A DNA stretch of 26,014 nucleotides from Chrysochromulina tobinii. Lineage: Eukaryota > Haptophyta > Prymnesiales > Chrysochromulinaceae. Each line of letters begins with the position of its first letter. Positions within the stretch are counted from its first letter, which is position 1. The notes under the pieces are model-generated. The model ran no database searches and was not told the DNA's origin. It saw nothing but the letters and a program-made list of their open reading frames with translations. The stretch is from NCBI GenBank assembly GCA_001275005.1, contig JWZX01002298.1, forward strand, positions 1 through 26,014, written 5' to 3'. A program made the position numbers and the translations under genes. Positions 7,292-16,461 of this stretch are shown here, one piece after another.

Positions 7292-9586
7292 CTAGTACGT
7301 AGGCTCACACTCTGCGTCGGCGGCATCCAACGTCTCCGAGAAGCGATCCGATACGGCGCTGCGGGCGGGGCTTGGCGGTGGGTAGGCGTCCCGAGCTGGG
7401 AAGGCCGTCATACTTGCCGTGCCCGCGGTGACGGCCGCCGCAGCGGTGGCGCCACCCTCGGCCGCCGCCGCACCGGCGCCGCCCGCGAGCCCCTGTCCGA
7501 GTGGGCCGGGTGCATTCGGCATACTCTCCGCATCCTCTTCGAGGGTCTGCGAGAGGATCTGCACCACGTCGTAGTTGATGCGCGACGAGAGCTTGTTACG
7601 GCGCAGCTCGGCCGCGGCCGCCTCGGCCGCCGTGCCGGGCGCGCGCGCCTCCTGTGCCTCGCGCCGCTGCTTCTTGGACAACGCCGGCCGCTTCGGGCGT
7701 GCCGCGCCGGGTTCGAGAGTCTCCCCGCGCTCGGCCGCGAGCCGCTCCGCCTCCGTGCGGGCAGCCGCCTTTTCGGCCTGTTGGTCGAGGTACTCTCTAT
7801 TCATCTCCTCCCACACACGCTTCTTGAGCTGCACCTCCTCCGCATCAGTGATTAGGTAGCCCTCCACCTCGTCGTCAAGCGTCTCGAGGTCTTCGTTGAG
7901 CTCCGCCATCAGCTTCTCCTGCTGCTCCTCCGTTTCTGACGCTGCAAGGGCCTCGCGCGAGGCGAGGACGTCAGAAGAGAAGAAGGCAGAGTGCGTCCAC
8001 GATGGCTGCAGAGCGCCCACGTGCACCCGGCGCGCCGGCGGCGCTGGCGCCGAAGGCGGCAGCAGGGCGGCTGGCGCGGACGCCTCGGCAGTGTCCTCAG
8101 CAATCTCCTCCCCAAAACCAAAACCAGTGGCGGCAGAGGGGGCGGCGGCGGCGTTAGGGATGGGCGGCGCGGCGGCGGCGGCGGCGGCGGCAGCGAGTGC
8201 GGCGTCGAGGGTTGGTGGCGCTCGGTTAGGGTTGGTGACGCCAAGAGCCCGAAGGGCAGGGTCTTGCAGCACACGGCTCATCTCCGAGTGCATCTCCGCC
8301 TCCTCGGGATCCACTGGCGGTGGCGGCATGAGAGCCGCCAGCACGCCATCGCTGCCACCACCGCTGCCGCCACCGCTGATGCCATCCTGCTCGTCCTCTT
8401 CGTCCTCGTCCTCCTCGTCGTCCTCGTCGGCCGCGGCCATCGCAGCAGCATCCCCGAGCGGCACGCCATCGCCGCTGGCACCTGCCGCCGCCGCCGCCGC
8501 CGTCCACGCCGCTGAAGCCTCCGGAGGCTCGAGACGAAGCAGTCGATGAACCAGATGCTCCTTCTTACCGGTCACATCCTCTCCCAGCTCGGCCAGGCGC
8601 GTACGGATCTGGGCCACCTTGAGCTGACGCAGCTCGAGCAGCTGGCGCTCGCGCTGGCGCTGCTCGTCCGTCACCGTGAGCGCCAGCTGCTGCGCCACCT
8701 CTGCCTGACGATTGCGCGTGTAAGAGGGCGGGTCGGCCGCGGGGAAGGCCTCAATGTCGGCGCTCTCGAGTTGCCGAGCGGTGAGTGCGCCCATGGGCGT
8801 CTCGGCAAACTCAGTCAGGCGCTTGCGCAGCGTCACGTCGCAGATGCGCACCACGCGCACCACTTCGCGCTGCGTACGCCGGAAGCCATGCACACGAGCC
8901 GCGATGAGCAGCGCCGCGCCGCAGATACCCGAGGGTCGGCGGCCCGTCTGGATCCAGTCGCGCTTCATGCGCTGCACGAGGCGCAGCGCCGACATTGAGA
9001 CGAGGTGAGTCTTGTCGCCGAACTCGAGGCGCGAGGCGAACCGGTGGATGTACAGCGACGGGTCGATGATCGGCAGCGTGAGCGAGAGCAGCCGCGTGAA
9101 CTTCAAAAAGCACGAGCCCAGCAGGTACACATTCTCCTGCAGCACGTCCGAGTAATCGATGAGCAGGTGGGGCGTCTTCTCCTTGCGGCAGACTGTGTAG
9201 AGGCATGCGGCGATCACGTGCTGCGTGCGCCGGCCCTGGATGAAGTTGTGCTGCACCGCGAGCATGAAGAGGCGCTGCGCTGCCTCCTGGTGGTGCTCGG
9301 CGAGGCGCAGCGCCGCCGCGAGCTGCGAGATGTGGCGCTGCCCGTTGTTGAAGGCGAGCTCGCGCGACTCCTTGAAGCCGAGGCCCGAGCTCCCCACGCC
9401 AGGCGTCGCCGCGACGTACTGGCCTACAACCTGCGAGCCGCCGCCCGCATCCTGCGCAAATGTAACCTCGTTGACGATCGCATTCTCCTCGAGGACGGTA
9501 CCGCACTGGATGCACACGGCGTCGCCACGCTGCGCGTCTGTCTCAATATCCGTGGAACCGCAGTTGGGGCAGCATTGCTGCGACAT
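7292..9586 (-). CDS. BRF1: TFIIIB subunit BRF1 (RNA polymerase III initiation factor)
   Basis: 764 residues from ATG 9586 (the frame opens earlier, but without ATG). A TFIIB-type zinc ribbon has Cys 6, 9, 25 and 28. Two cyclin-like repeats follow (about 84-164 and 170-262; hallmarks AACLYTVCRKEKTPHLLIDY and GRRPSGICGAALLIAARVHG). The Brf1 homology block that holds TBP and TFIIIB lies at about 551-610 (LDDEVEGYLITDAEEVQLKK, then RVWEEMNREYL), with SSRINYDVV near 668. BRF1 bridges TFIIIC and polymerase III on tRNA and 5S genes. Unusually, residues about 317-352 (LRQLKVAQIRTRLAELGEDV, then TGKKEHLVHRLLRL) fit a SAP DNA-binding motif, followed by Ala-, acidic- and Gly/Ser-rich low-complexity linkers. 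Single exon; head-to-head with DCP1. Confidence 0.95.
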   Translation of the reverse strand: MSQQCCPNCGSTDIETDAQRGDAVCIQCGTVLEENAIVNEVTFAQDAGGGSQVVGQYVAATPGVGSSGLGFKESRELAFNNGQRHISQLAAALRLAEHHQEAAQRLFMLAVQHNFIQGRRTQHVIAACLYTVCRKEKTPHLLIDYSDVLQENVYLLGSCFLKFTRLLSLTLPIIDPSLYIHRFASRLEFGDKTHLVSMSALRLVQRMKRDWIQTGRRPSGICGAALLIAARVHGFRRTQREVVRVVRICDVTLRKRLTEFAETPMGALTARQLESADIEAFPAADPPSYTRNRQAEVAQQLALTVTDEQRQRERQLLELRQLKVAQIRTRLAELGEDVTGKKEHLVHRLLRLEPPEASAAWTAAAAAAGASGDGVPLGDAAAMAAADEDDEEDEDEEDEQDGISGGGSGGGSDGVLAALMPPPPVDPEEAEMHSEMSRVLQDPALRALGVTNPNRAPPTLDAALAAAAAAAAAPPIPNAAAAPSAATGFGFGEEIAEDTAEASAPAALLPPSAPAPPARRVHVGALQPSWTHSAFFSSDVLASREALAASETEEQQEKLMAELNEDLETLDDEVEGYLITDAEEVQLKKRVWEEMNREYLDQQAEKAAARTEAERLAAERGETLEPGAARPKRPALSKKQRREAQEARAPGTAAEAAAAELRRNKLSSRINYDVVQILSQTLEEDAESMPNAPGPLGQGLAGGAGAAAAEGGATAAAAVTAGTASMTAFPARDAYPPPSPARSAVSDRFSETLDAADAECEPTY

Positions 9587-9826
9587 GTGGCTTGGTGTCG
9601 AGTGCTCCGCTTTCTGCACGATTCCGACGCGACGAAACTGCGCGTGAAGGGACGGACGCGCCTGTGAACAAGTAAAAACGGAATGACGTGTTTTTGAGGT
9701 TTCAATTCAGTTCGGCCACGTCCCCGAGTGACGTCCCCCGAGTGTGGCAGTGTGAAGTGCAGTGCCTTTCTATGCAGCGGTCTGCTTCGTGCGCCGCCCC
9801 GTGCCTGACAGGCCGCACCAACCGTG
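9587..9826. promoter_or_regulatory. 240-bp divergent promoter region of BRF1 and DCP1
   Basis: The ATGs of two divergent genes are 240 bases apart, so both core promoters must lie here or in the 5' UTRs. A near-perfect direct repeat (ACGTCCCCGAGTG / ACGTCCCCCGAGTG) occupies about 9718-9744 and creates a TGACGT site; no TATA box is evident. Confidence 0.5.
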
Positions 9827-10859
9827 ATGCAGCTTCCGGATCGCGAGCAGCAGGTCCGACTCCCTCGCTGCCAATCCATCGAGTGCCCTGGGACTGCGCT
9901 CTCCGTGCCTGCCCGTGGCTGCGCGCACTCACCGTCTCTTGTGCTCTCTGTGAGCGCAGATCGAGTACAACCTCACGGTGCTGAAGCGTCGCGATGCCGC
10001 CATCATCAAGATACTTGACATGGCGGGTCATGTCGTGCTCTACCAGTTTAACGAGGACAGCAAGGCGTGGGACCGCAAGGGCGTCGAGGGCTCGCTCTTC
10101 GTGGTGGAGCGCTCAACAGAGCCGCGCTACCAGTTTGTCGTGCTCAACCGTCTCTCCAGCGAGAATCTAATCGAGACGGTGGACGCCGACTTCCAGACGG
10201 AGCTGACGGACCAATTCCTCCTCTACCGTAACCTCAAGCAGGAGATTCTCGGCGTGTGGTTCTACTCACCGCCCGAGCGTACCGCAATCTCAGATCTTCT
10301 CGGTACGCTCACCGGCGACCTGGAGGAGGCGGCTGAGCCGCCGCCGGCCGAGCCCGAGCCCGCGTATGCGGCACCACCGCCTGTGGTCGTGCCCACGGCG
10401 CCGATGGCCGCCGCCGCGCCTCTTGTCAGCCCGCCTGCGGCCAATGTGGCTAATTTCTTTAGTATGGCAGCAATGTCACAGCAGGCATCACAGCAGGCGG
10501 CCCCGCCGATGCCCGCTGGCGCGGTGGTCGCGAGCCCTAGCATGCCGCCGCTGCCGCTGCCGCAGCCCACCGCCGCTGCCACGCCAAGCGCCGTCGCGCC
10601 CGCGCCTCCCGCGGTAGACATGGACAAGCTCAAGGCGAAGCTCGCTGGCCAGTTGCGAGGGCTCCTCGACGATGATGGCTTCCTGACGCTGCTGGCGAAC
10701 GAATACCTGCGCCAGCAGCAGCGCGCGCTGCAGCAGGCGCAGCAGGCGAGGCAGCGAAAAGAGGCCGCCACCACCTCCGCCTCGACCCCGACCGACGCGG
10801 TCGCCGCGAGCCTCCCTGCTCACCTAGCCAGCCTGATGCAGTCGGCAGGCCTCAAGTGA
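9827..10859 (+). CDS. DCP1: mRNA-decapping enzyme subunit DCP1, two exons
   Basis: The large exon (9960-10859) lacks an in-frame ATG before the conserved domain. Splicing a 27-base first exon (9827-9853, MQLPDREQQ) across a GT-AG intron adds IEYNLTVLKRRDA in frame and gives 308 residues. About residues 10-125 are the DCP1 EVH1 domain, close to plant DCP1 (VEGSLFVVERSTEPRYQFVV, LLYRN and GVWFY). A Pro/Ala/Gln linker leads to the C-terminal trimerisation helix region (about 228-275, LLDDDGFLTLLANEYLRQQQ). DCP1 activates the DCP2 decapping enzyme in cytoplasmic P-bodies. The exon 1 start is inferred; the rest is clear. Confidence 0.92.
9854..9959 (+). other. 106-bp GT-AG intron in DCP1
   Basis: Donor CAG|GTCCGA after codon 9 and acceptor GAGCGCAG|ATC, preceded by a pyrimidine-rich tract. 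Both sites are phase 0. The restored residues (NLTVLKR) match the known start of the DCP1 EVH1 domain, which supports the acceptor strongly and the donor moderately. Confidence 0.65.
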
Positions 10860-11197
10860 GCCGCCGCCGGAGCTATCCGGAGGCTCGGCCTCTGAGCACC
10901 GCAGCCTGGCTGCGGAATCCCGTGGCCCGAGGCGTCCCGAACCGCGCACGGCACTGCGACGACGCTCACTGCGATTACGTCCGCCTATTTGCTATTAACC
11001 GAAATCACTCTACCGGGGCGCTGCACTGTGGACTCTTTCCCCCGTATACAGATGTTGCAGCGCGCGCGGAGTTTTACTACGCGCCTCAACACTTCTCACT
11101 TGCGATCACTCGCATGCATAAAAGCAAACTTCTCTGACGAGGCTGAGAAACGCTGTGCGAGACGCGCTCGCGACTGCGAAAGCAACGAACGCCCCAC
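10860..11197. promoter_or_regulatory. DCP1 to EF-hand gene intergenic region with a TATA-like box
   Basis: 338 bases with no coding signal. CATAAAAG at 11117-11124 is the best TATA-like sequence, about 75 bases before the EF-hand gene ATG. No recognisable DCP1 polyadenylation signal is seen. Confidence 0.35.
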
Positions 11198-13435
11198 ATG
11201 GAGGGAAGCCGTACGCGAGCTGTTGATCGAGGCCATAGCCAAAAGACGCTCCGCCGCCAGTTCCAAGACGTAGACCGGGCCCCTCGTATGCGCATATCTT
11301 TCGCGCCGCCGCCAACGCCGCCACCCGCTTACGCACCGCCGAGAACCCCTGCGGCGGTAGACAAGAGCGGCAGGCTCATTGCGATTGCTGCAGGCACGCA
11401 GCCACGCATGTGGCAAGCCCAGCGGCGGGATCTGCGCTCGCCGCATGCCAACACGGGCACGTTCGCACGCCATCGGTCACTACCGACCATACCCACGCGC
11501 TCTGCCGTGTTGACTAATGATGAGCAGCAGCAGGAGAGTGAGTTCGATAAGATCTTTGAGGCGCCCTCGATTGATAGGGACGGACTGCCGAAAGGGGTCA
11601 CGCCCTTTGAGCGCTCCGTCCTAGCGGCTGTCTTTCCTTCGGCGCCCTCCACGCCACAGCAGCCGCCCTCGGCCTCGCCCGTCTCTGCCCTGCCAGCAGT
11701 GATCGCATTTCAGCCTGAAGCAGCACAGTTCGTGAGTGGTGAGTCTTTGGTTTCGCGCCGCTTGGCTGGACGGATGTTTTCCGGTCAACTCGCCTCAAGC
11801 GTCGAGCGGACGAGCGTCGAGACAGAAGGCCCTAATGTGCCGTGTAACGAGGCGCCTAGTCACGACGACGCAACGATAGGCAGCAACGAGAGGTCAACAA
11901 AACTGTCAACAAGAGGCCGTACATGTATACAGGCCACCGAGTCGGAGATGAGCGCGTTCTTGGTCGCGCACGACCGGGACCATGCGCATGGCAAGGCCAT
12001 CTCGGCGGTCCTCGCGCGTAAACTCGAGGGGCACATCGTCCAGTCGCGTGAGGAGCTTGAGAGGCGTCTCGACGAGGCGATTGGCGTGACGGACGCTGCC
12101 AACCGACCGTCTCTTCGCGCGCTCCGTCATGCTCTCAAGGAGAAGCTCGAACGCGTCGTCGACATCTTGCGACGCATGGACACAGACGGTAACGGCACTA
12201 TCGACCGCGCCGAGTTCAAAGAGGGCATCTTCGGCATCCTCGGCGCGAGATCTAACTGCGCAGGGCCCGACGCGCCGCCGATGACGGAGCTGATCGCCAA
12301 CGCTCTTCGACAATCGTCTAACCGTCTCCTCGACCTGTTCCGTGAGTGGGACGCTGACGGCGACGGCGACATCTCCCGCAAGGAGTTCCACAAGGCCATG
12401 CCCGCGCTCGGGCTCGAAGCGCCCAAGGCGGACGTCGATAAGCTCTTCGACGAGTGGGGCGGCGGCGATGGCACGATCACCTACAAGGAGATGAGCAAGG
12501 TGCTGAAGTCGAAGACGAAGCTGAAGTCGCATGCCATCGTCTGGACGCGTCACGACATTGATGCGCTCTTCGACGTCTTCGACAAGGACGGCGACGGTGC
12601 GATCACCTACGAGGAGCTGTATGCGGGGCTCTCTGTCTACCGCGCGAGCCGGCTGTACGTGGACGCGCTCCTGGCTGGCGAGCCGCCGCCGCCTCCCCTG
12701 CCCGTGTTGCCCAGTAGGCTGCGGGGGTACAAGGGGGAGGTACTCGAGCTCGCCAAGCTCTACAACTTTGTCACGATGCAGATGCAGCGGCAGCAGCGAC
12801 AGCACCACCGACGCGGGACACGAAGTACGTGCAGCACCGGCGCGGCGGCCGCGGCGCCAGCCCAGCCCAATCCAGGCCGCCCTCGACAGGCGCCTTCAGA
12901 CGGTCTAAAGGATGGAGGTCCAGAGGGTGCTGCTCGAGCCACACGTGCATCACGCCGGGCCAGCCAGTCAGGACCTCCGAGATCGGACCCTCTCGAGGGT
13001 CTCGGAAGCTTCGTTGAGTTCCTTCGGCTCTTCTACCCCCCGCGCGTGCTCTCCGACTCTGCGACGCACCAGCTCGCCGGCTGGGTTGCCGCGTGCGAGC
13101 AGGCGCAGGCGGAGAAGCGCAGGTTGAAGGAGATCGAGGCAGACGCTCCTCTCATCGAAGCCCTCGACACGGACGGATCTGGCATGATCTCGATCACCGA
13201 GTTCCTCGGGCTGGCCGAGCAGATGCAGATTCCACGCTCCGATCTGCGGATGAGCTTTCGTCAGCACGACCTGTGCAACTTTGGCGAGCTCTCGGTGCGC
13301 GACGTGGCAGCAGCGCTCAAGGAGCTGCGCAAGCGCCTCGCCGACGGGCGACGTGCGAGCGTCGAGCAACGAAGCCTCGTGACGCTGCCGCCGCAACAGG
13401 GCGCCGCGCCAGGCCGCCGCACCAGGTCGATGTGA
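11198..13435 (+). CDS. multi-EF-hand calcium-binding protein
   Basis: 745 residues from ATG 11198 in one exon. The N-terminal 260 residues are Pro/Ser-rich and probably disordered. EF-hand loops: D328 (DTDGNGTIDRAE), D385 (DADGDGDISRKE) and D462 (DKDGDGAITYEE) are canonical; that near 418 (DEWGGGDGTITYKE) has lost the normal loop register; D657 (DTDGSGMISITE) is canonical; a last one near 693 (HDLCNFGELSVRD) is degenerate. A basic, Ala/Gly/Pro-rich insert (about 525-605) splits the first four from the last two and could hide an unspliced intron. No kinase or membrane segment is seen, so this is a calcium sensor or buffer of unknown partner. Its last 62 bases were copied into the neighbouring protease duplication. 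Confidence 0.85.
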   Translation: MEGSRTRAVDRGHSQKTLRRQFQDVDRAPRMRISFAPPPTPPPAYAPPRTPAAVDKSGRLIAIAAGTQPRMWQAQRRDLRSPHANTGTFARHRSLPTIPTRSAVLTNDEQQQESEFDKIFEAPSIDRDGLPKGVTPFERSVLAAVFPSAPSTPQQPPSASPVSALPAVIAFQPEAAQFVSGESLVSRRLAGRMFSGQLASSVERTSVETEGPNVPCNEAPSHDDATIGSNERSTKLSTRGRTCIQATESEMSAFLVAHDRDHAHGKAISAVLARKLEGHIVQSREELERRLDEAIGVTDAANRPSLRALRHALKEKLERVVDILRRMDTDGNGTIDRAEFKEGIFGILGARSNCAGPDAPPMTELIANALRQSSNRLLDLFREWDADGDGDISRKEFHKAMPALGLEAPKADVDKLFDEWGGGDGTITYKEMSKVLKSKTKLKSHAIVWTRHDIDALFDVFDKDGDGAITYEELYAGLSVYRASRLYVDALLAGEPPPPPLPVLPSRLRGYKGEVLELAKLYNFVTMQMQRQQRQHHRRGTRSTCSTGAAAAAPAQPNPGRPRQAPSDGLKDGGPEGAARATRASRRASQSGPPRSDPLEGLGSFVEFLRLFYPPRVLSDSATHQLAGWVAACEQAQAEKRRLKEIEADAPLIEALDTDGSGMISITEFLGLAEQMQIPRSDLRMSFRQHDLCNFGELSVRDVAAALKELRKRLADGRRASVEQRSLVTLPPQQGAAPGRRTRSM

Positions 13436-15598
13436 AATTCCTAGCTTTGTGTTCCGCCAGTTCCGCCAGAGCTCAACAGCCAGAGCTCAACAGCCACGTT
13501 CAAGAGAATGCATCCATTTTTGGGTTATTTTTGCTTTTGCCCTTTTCGAGCCTCGCCACTCTGGAGCCCTCACTGACGCCGCCGGGAGAGTGGGAGCGGC
13601 GAGACAATGCGCTCATTTTATTGGCTGCTGCTACTCCAGCCTGCGAATGGAGCCAGTACCGATCTTCGAGCGGATATCCCCACCGAAATGTTCCACTCGA
13701 TGGGGACGTCGGCTGAGAAGCGGGCCAAAGCTACGGAGTTGCTCACTGGCTATCTGGACTCGCAGGCCTCCTGCGAGCACGGCGAGGAGGGTCTGCTCAT
13801 CAATGTGCACCCCACAACGACAGCTCGGCTGTTTCGCGAGTCCCTCGAGGAACGCGCTCCCAGCCATCCGAGCAATCGCTTCCGCCACGCAAACAAGGAG
13901 CAAGAGTGGACACATGTGAAGACGGTGCCGATGCTCTCGATTCACTCGACGATGCTCGAGGCCGCGCTCACCCACGAGCACACGATGGTTGTCGAGGCCA
14001 ACTGCGTCGTCAAGGCCAATCTGCCCGAGTCGCCCAGGGCGATGTCGGTCGACACGTCCACCCCACTCTTCGATGGTCGTTACACCTGGGCACGGCCGAA
14101 CTGCGAGTACACAATTGAAAGCAGGCAAAGCGTCGGCGAAGTCGGCACGACGCGCGTCTTCCTGGCGATTGTCACCATGCGCCTACCGGGCGGCTTGAAT
14201 GCGGGCGCGTGCGATGGCGTGACGGACAAGCTCAAGTCCGTCAACGCGACGATCTTCATGAGCACCGAACGCGTGGGTGTCATCGAGCTACCGGTCCTCG
14301 ATGAGGACGGCTCGATGAGCGTCTCCATCGGACGGTACGTGATCGACCCGCATGGCCTGCAGGACACTATCGAGTGGGATGAGGACAAACGACTCGTGTG
14401 GTCCAAGTTAGGCCAGGCGTACGAGAAGAACAGCAGCATTGGCCCGATAGTGGACATGGAGGCCGGGGTGCTGAAACGGAACGCGGATGCGTGGTTGCGC
14501 TGGAACTGGGGACTCGATCGCATCGACACACGGCAGATCGACCTGAACAACGAGTACCGCTTCGGCCACGCGACAGGTGAAGGCACCACGCTGTACAACC
14601 TGGACACAGGCGTTGCCGTCTCTCACGACGACTTCGGGGGCCGTGCGCTCGGCGGCTACTCGGCTGGCTGTGCGGACGGGACGGAGCTCACCTGCCTGGA
14701 CAGATGGATTTACCGGGGCATCGTAGACGACGGTGTGATGGCGCGAACCAAATCAAATGGCAAGATAGTTGGCTGCTCCGAGCACGGCACGCACACCTCG
14801 TCGACCGCGGTGGGCACGAAGTACGGCGTCGCGAGCGGCGCCAAGCTCGTCGCGGTGCAGGTGCTCAGTTGCGACGGCGTCGGGTCGGATGCGACGATCC
14901 TCGCCGGCCTCGACTGGTCCATCAACCACGCTCTTGCACAGAGGCCGTGGCGCCCTTCCGTTGCGTCGCTCTCTCTGGGAGGAGATTTTGACTTTGGCAA
15001 CGCGTTCAGGCACGCAGTCGACCAGATTATGGCACAGGGCATGCTCATCGTCGTGGCGGCAGGCAACGACGCGGGTGACTCGTGCGCCGAGTCACCGGCC
15101 GACATCGCGGAGGCCGTGACGGTTGGCGCGAGCGAGCTGATTCAGCCCCAGCTAGAAGGCGGCCATTTGCTGGAGCTGCCCTCAAACGAGTCGGCGCCGC
15201 GGTACGATGTGCCGGCAAACTACAGCGATCATGGCTCATGCGTCGACCTCTTTGCCCCAGGCTCGCAGATCCTCGCCGCCGTCCCTACGTACGGCTCGAC
15301 ACACACGACGGGCATCCTCTCGGGCACGTCGATGGCGACGCCGTTCGTGGCTGGCATCGCACTGCAAATCCTCGGGCTCTTCCCAAGCTTTCGTCCGGAC
15401 GACGTGACGCGCGCCCTGCTCTGCTTGGCCGTCGACGATGCGCTGCACCAGGCCGATCCTCACACGCCCAATCGGCTTGCGCAGGGCGGTGCCCAGATGA
15501 CCGAGGAGCCGATGTACTCGCTCCTCGCGAATCAGCAGGATGATCCCGATGCGTTGGATCGGCTGAGTGCAGAGGAGTGCTACCGAGGGCCGCCGCGC
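13374..15598 (+). repeat. left arm of the 2.2-kb inverted duplication (protease source copy)
   Basis: Matches the reverse complement of 16754-18923. The homology starts inside the final codons of the EF-hand gene (GCCTCGTGACGC at 13374), runs through the intergenic region and most of the protease gene, and stops abruptly after codons for CYRGPPR. Confidence 0.9.
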
Positions 15599-15850
15599 GT
15601 AACCAGCACGCCTTCGCCACTGCCTCCGCCACTGCCTCCGCCACTGCCTCCGCCACTGCCTCCGCCAGTGCCGCTTCTCGGCGGAGCCCACATAGGCGGT
15701 GCTGGAAGCCACAGAGTCAGCGGAGTCAGCAATGGAGCAGGCGGAAGCGGCAGTGGTGCTGTTGGTGGCGCTGGCGGTGGCGCTGGTGGTTATGTTACAG
15801 GTCGCCATAGCACTCATGCGGGGTCTCCTCTCCTGCCTCACATGCTGTGA
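13607..15850 (+). CDS. secreted subtilisin-like serine protease (S8), copy 1
   Basis: 747 residues from ATG 13607. A short hydrophobic start (FYWLLLLQPANGAS) suggests a signal peptide; residues about 30-290 are a long N-terminal region, partly propeptide. The S8 catalytic triad is complete: Asp333 (NLDTGV), His393 (EHGTHTSST), Ser575 (SGTSMATPF), with oxyanion Asn487 (AAGND). Order and motifs fit the proteinase K/subtilase type. After CYRGPPR the tail is a (LPPP)n stretch and a Gly/Ser-rich region ending PLLPHML, unlike copy 2. A GTAACC just after the homology break could be a donor, so the last 80 residues are less sure. It faces its inverted paralog tail to tail. Confidence 0.9.
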   Translation: MRSFYWLLLLQPANGASTDLRADIPTEMFHSMGTSAEKRAKATELLTGYLDSQASCEHGEEGLLINVHPTTTARLFRESLEERAPSHPSNRFRHANKEQEWTHVKTVPMLSIHSTMLEAALTHEHTMVVEANCVVKANLPESPRAMSVDTSTPLFDGRYTWARPNCEYTIESRQSVGEVGTTRVFLAIVTMRLPGGLNAGACDGVTDKLKSVNATIFMSTERVGVIELPVLDEDGSMSVSIGRYVIDPHGLQDTIEWDEDKRLVWSKLGQAYEKNSSIGPIVDMEAGVLKRNADAWLRWNWGLDRIDTRQIDLNNEYRFGHATGEGTTLYNLDTGVAVSHDDFGGRALGGYSAGCADGTELTCLDRWIYRGIVDDGVMARTKSNGKIVGCSEHGTHTSSTAVGTKYGVASGAKLVAVQVLSCDGVGSDATILAGLDWSINHALAQRPWRPSVASLSLGGDFDFGNAFRHAVDQIMAQGMLIVVAAGNDAGDSCAESPADIAEAVTVGASELIQPQLEGGHLLELPSNESAPRYDVPANYSDHGSCVDLFAPGSQILAAVPTYGSTHTTGILSGTSMATPFVAGIALQILGLFPSFRPDDVTRALLCLAVDDALHQADPHTPNRLAQGGAQMTEEPMYSLLANQQDDPDALDRLSAEECYRGPPRVTSTPSPLPPPLPPPLPPPLPPPVPLLGGAHIGGAGSHRVSGVSNGAGGSGSGAVGGAGGGAGGYVTGRHSTHAGSPLLPHML
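15615..15662. repeat. 12-bp minisatellite coding for the Pro-rich tail
   Basis: Four perfect tandem units of CGCCACTGCCTC, each encoding Pro-Pro-Leu-Pro in protease copy 1, with decayed units on the right side. Confidence 0.9.
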
Positions 15851-16461
15851 ACATCGCATGCTTGCACCTCCAGGACGTCTATTGTGCATTCGACAGTTGC
15901 ATGAACTATTAAGTAAGGCGAGGCGAACGGCAACTGCGCGCCGCCGCGACCCGACCAAGCAAGTCATACAGTACGCCAATACCGCAAATACGCCCCGAAC
16001 GTATGGCGCCATGAGTTACGCACGGATTAGTATGTTATTAACGTACCAATACGTTTACGCCAACGGCCAATAATCCCGCTCTGGGCCAATACACGCCAAC
16101 ACGCATCGCGCACGTACCGGCTTTACGTAGAACGTACAGTACGCCGGGTTCGCGGTTCGGCGGCCTGGTGCCCTCGTCGCACGCCCTTCACACATGCCTT
16201 CACGTCATCGGCAACAGCCACAGGGAGTGTTGCCCTTGCGTGCGAGTTCGCGAGGATGCGGTGGTGCGCATCCTCCCGCATTCCCTCCGTATCTTCTTAA
16301 CATCATCCCCCCGCGCTCTCTGCACCGCACCATTATGGAGCCTTACCGTTGTATCGGTGACAGTCTCGTCGTTTACAAGATCAGAACGCACTAGTAGCCA
16401 TCTTTTGCGCCAGGCATACCGCCTCGTCCCCACGAGCCACGTCCCAGCGATGACACGGCTA
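15851..16461. other. spacer between the two convergent protease genes
   Basis: No coding signal. An AT-richer part (15960-16150) repeats a loose TACGCCAATA-type motif several times. A hairpin with 9-bp stem lies at 16252-16275 (GAGGATGCG, 6-base loop, complement). It must contain both 3' ends. Confidence 0.45.
16252..16275. repeat. 9-bp-stem hairpin in the convergent spacer
   Basis: GAGGATGCG (16252-16260), loop GTGGTG, CGCATCCTC (16267-16275). Confidence 0.7.

Noticed and set aside
7896-8549. 217-codon plus-strand open frame opposite BRF1
   Set aside because: Antisense shadow of BRF1 low-complexity Ala, acidic and Gly/Ser tracts; its Ser and Ala runs arise from the same triplet repeats.
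11906-12808. 300-codon minus-strand open frame
   Set aside because: Antisense to the EF-hand gene, whose canonical calcium loops fix the coding strand.
13449-13496. Small tandem duplications (TTCCGCCAG twice, AGAGCTCAACAGCC twice)
   Set aside because: Present only in the source arm, single in the inverted copy; ordinary slippage in an intergenic region.
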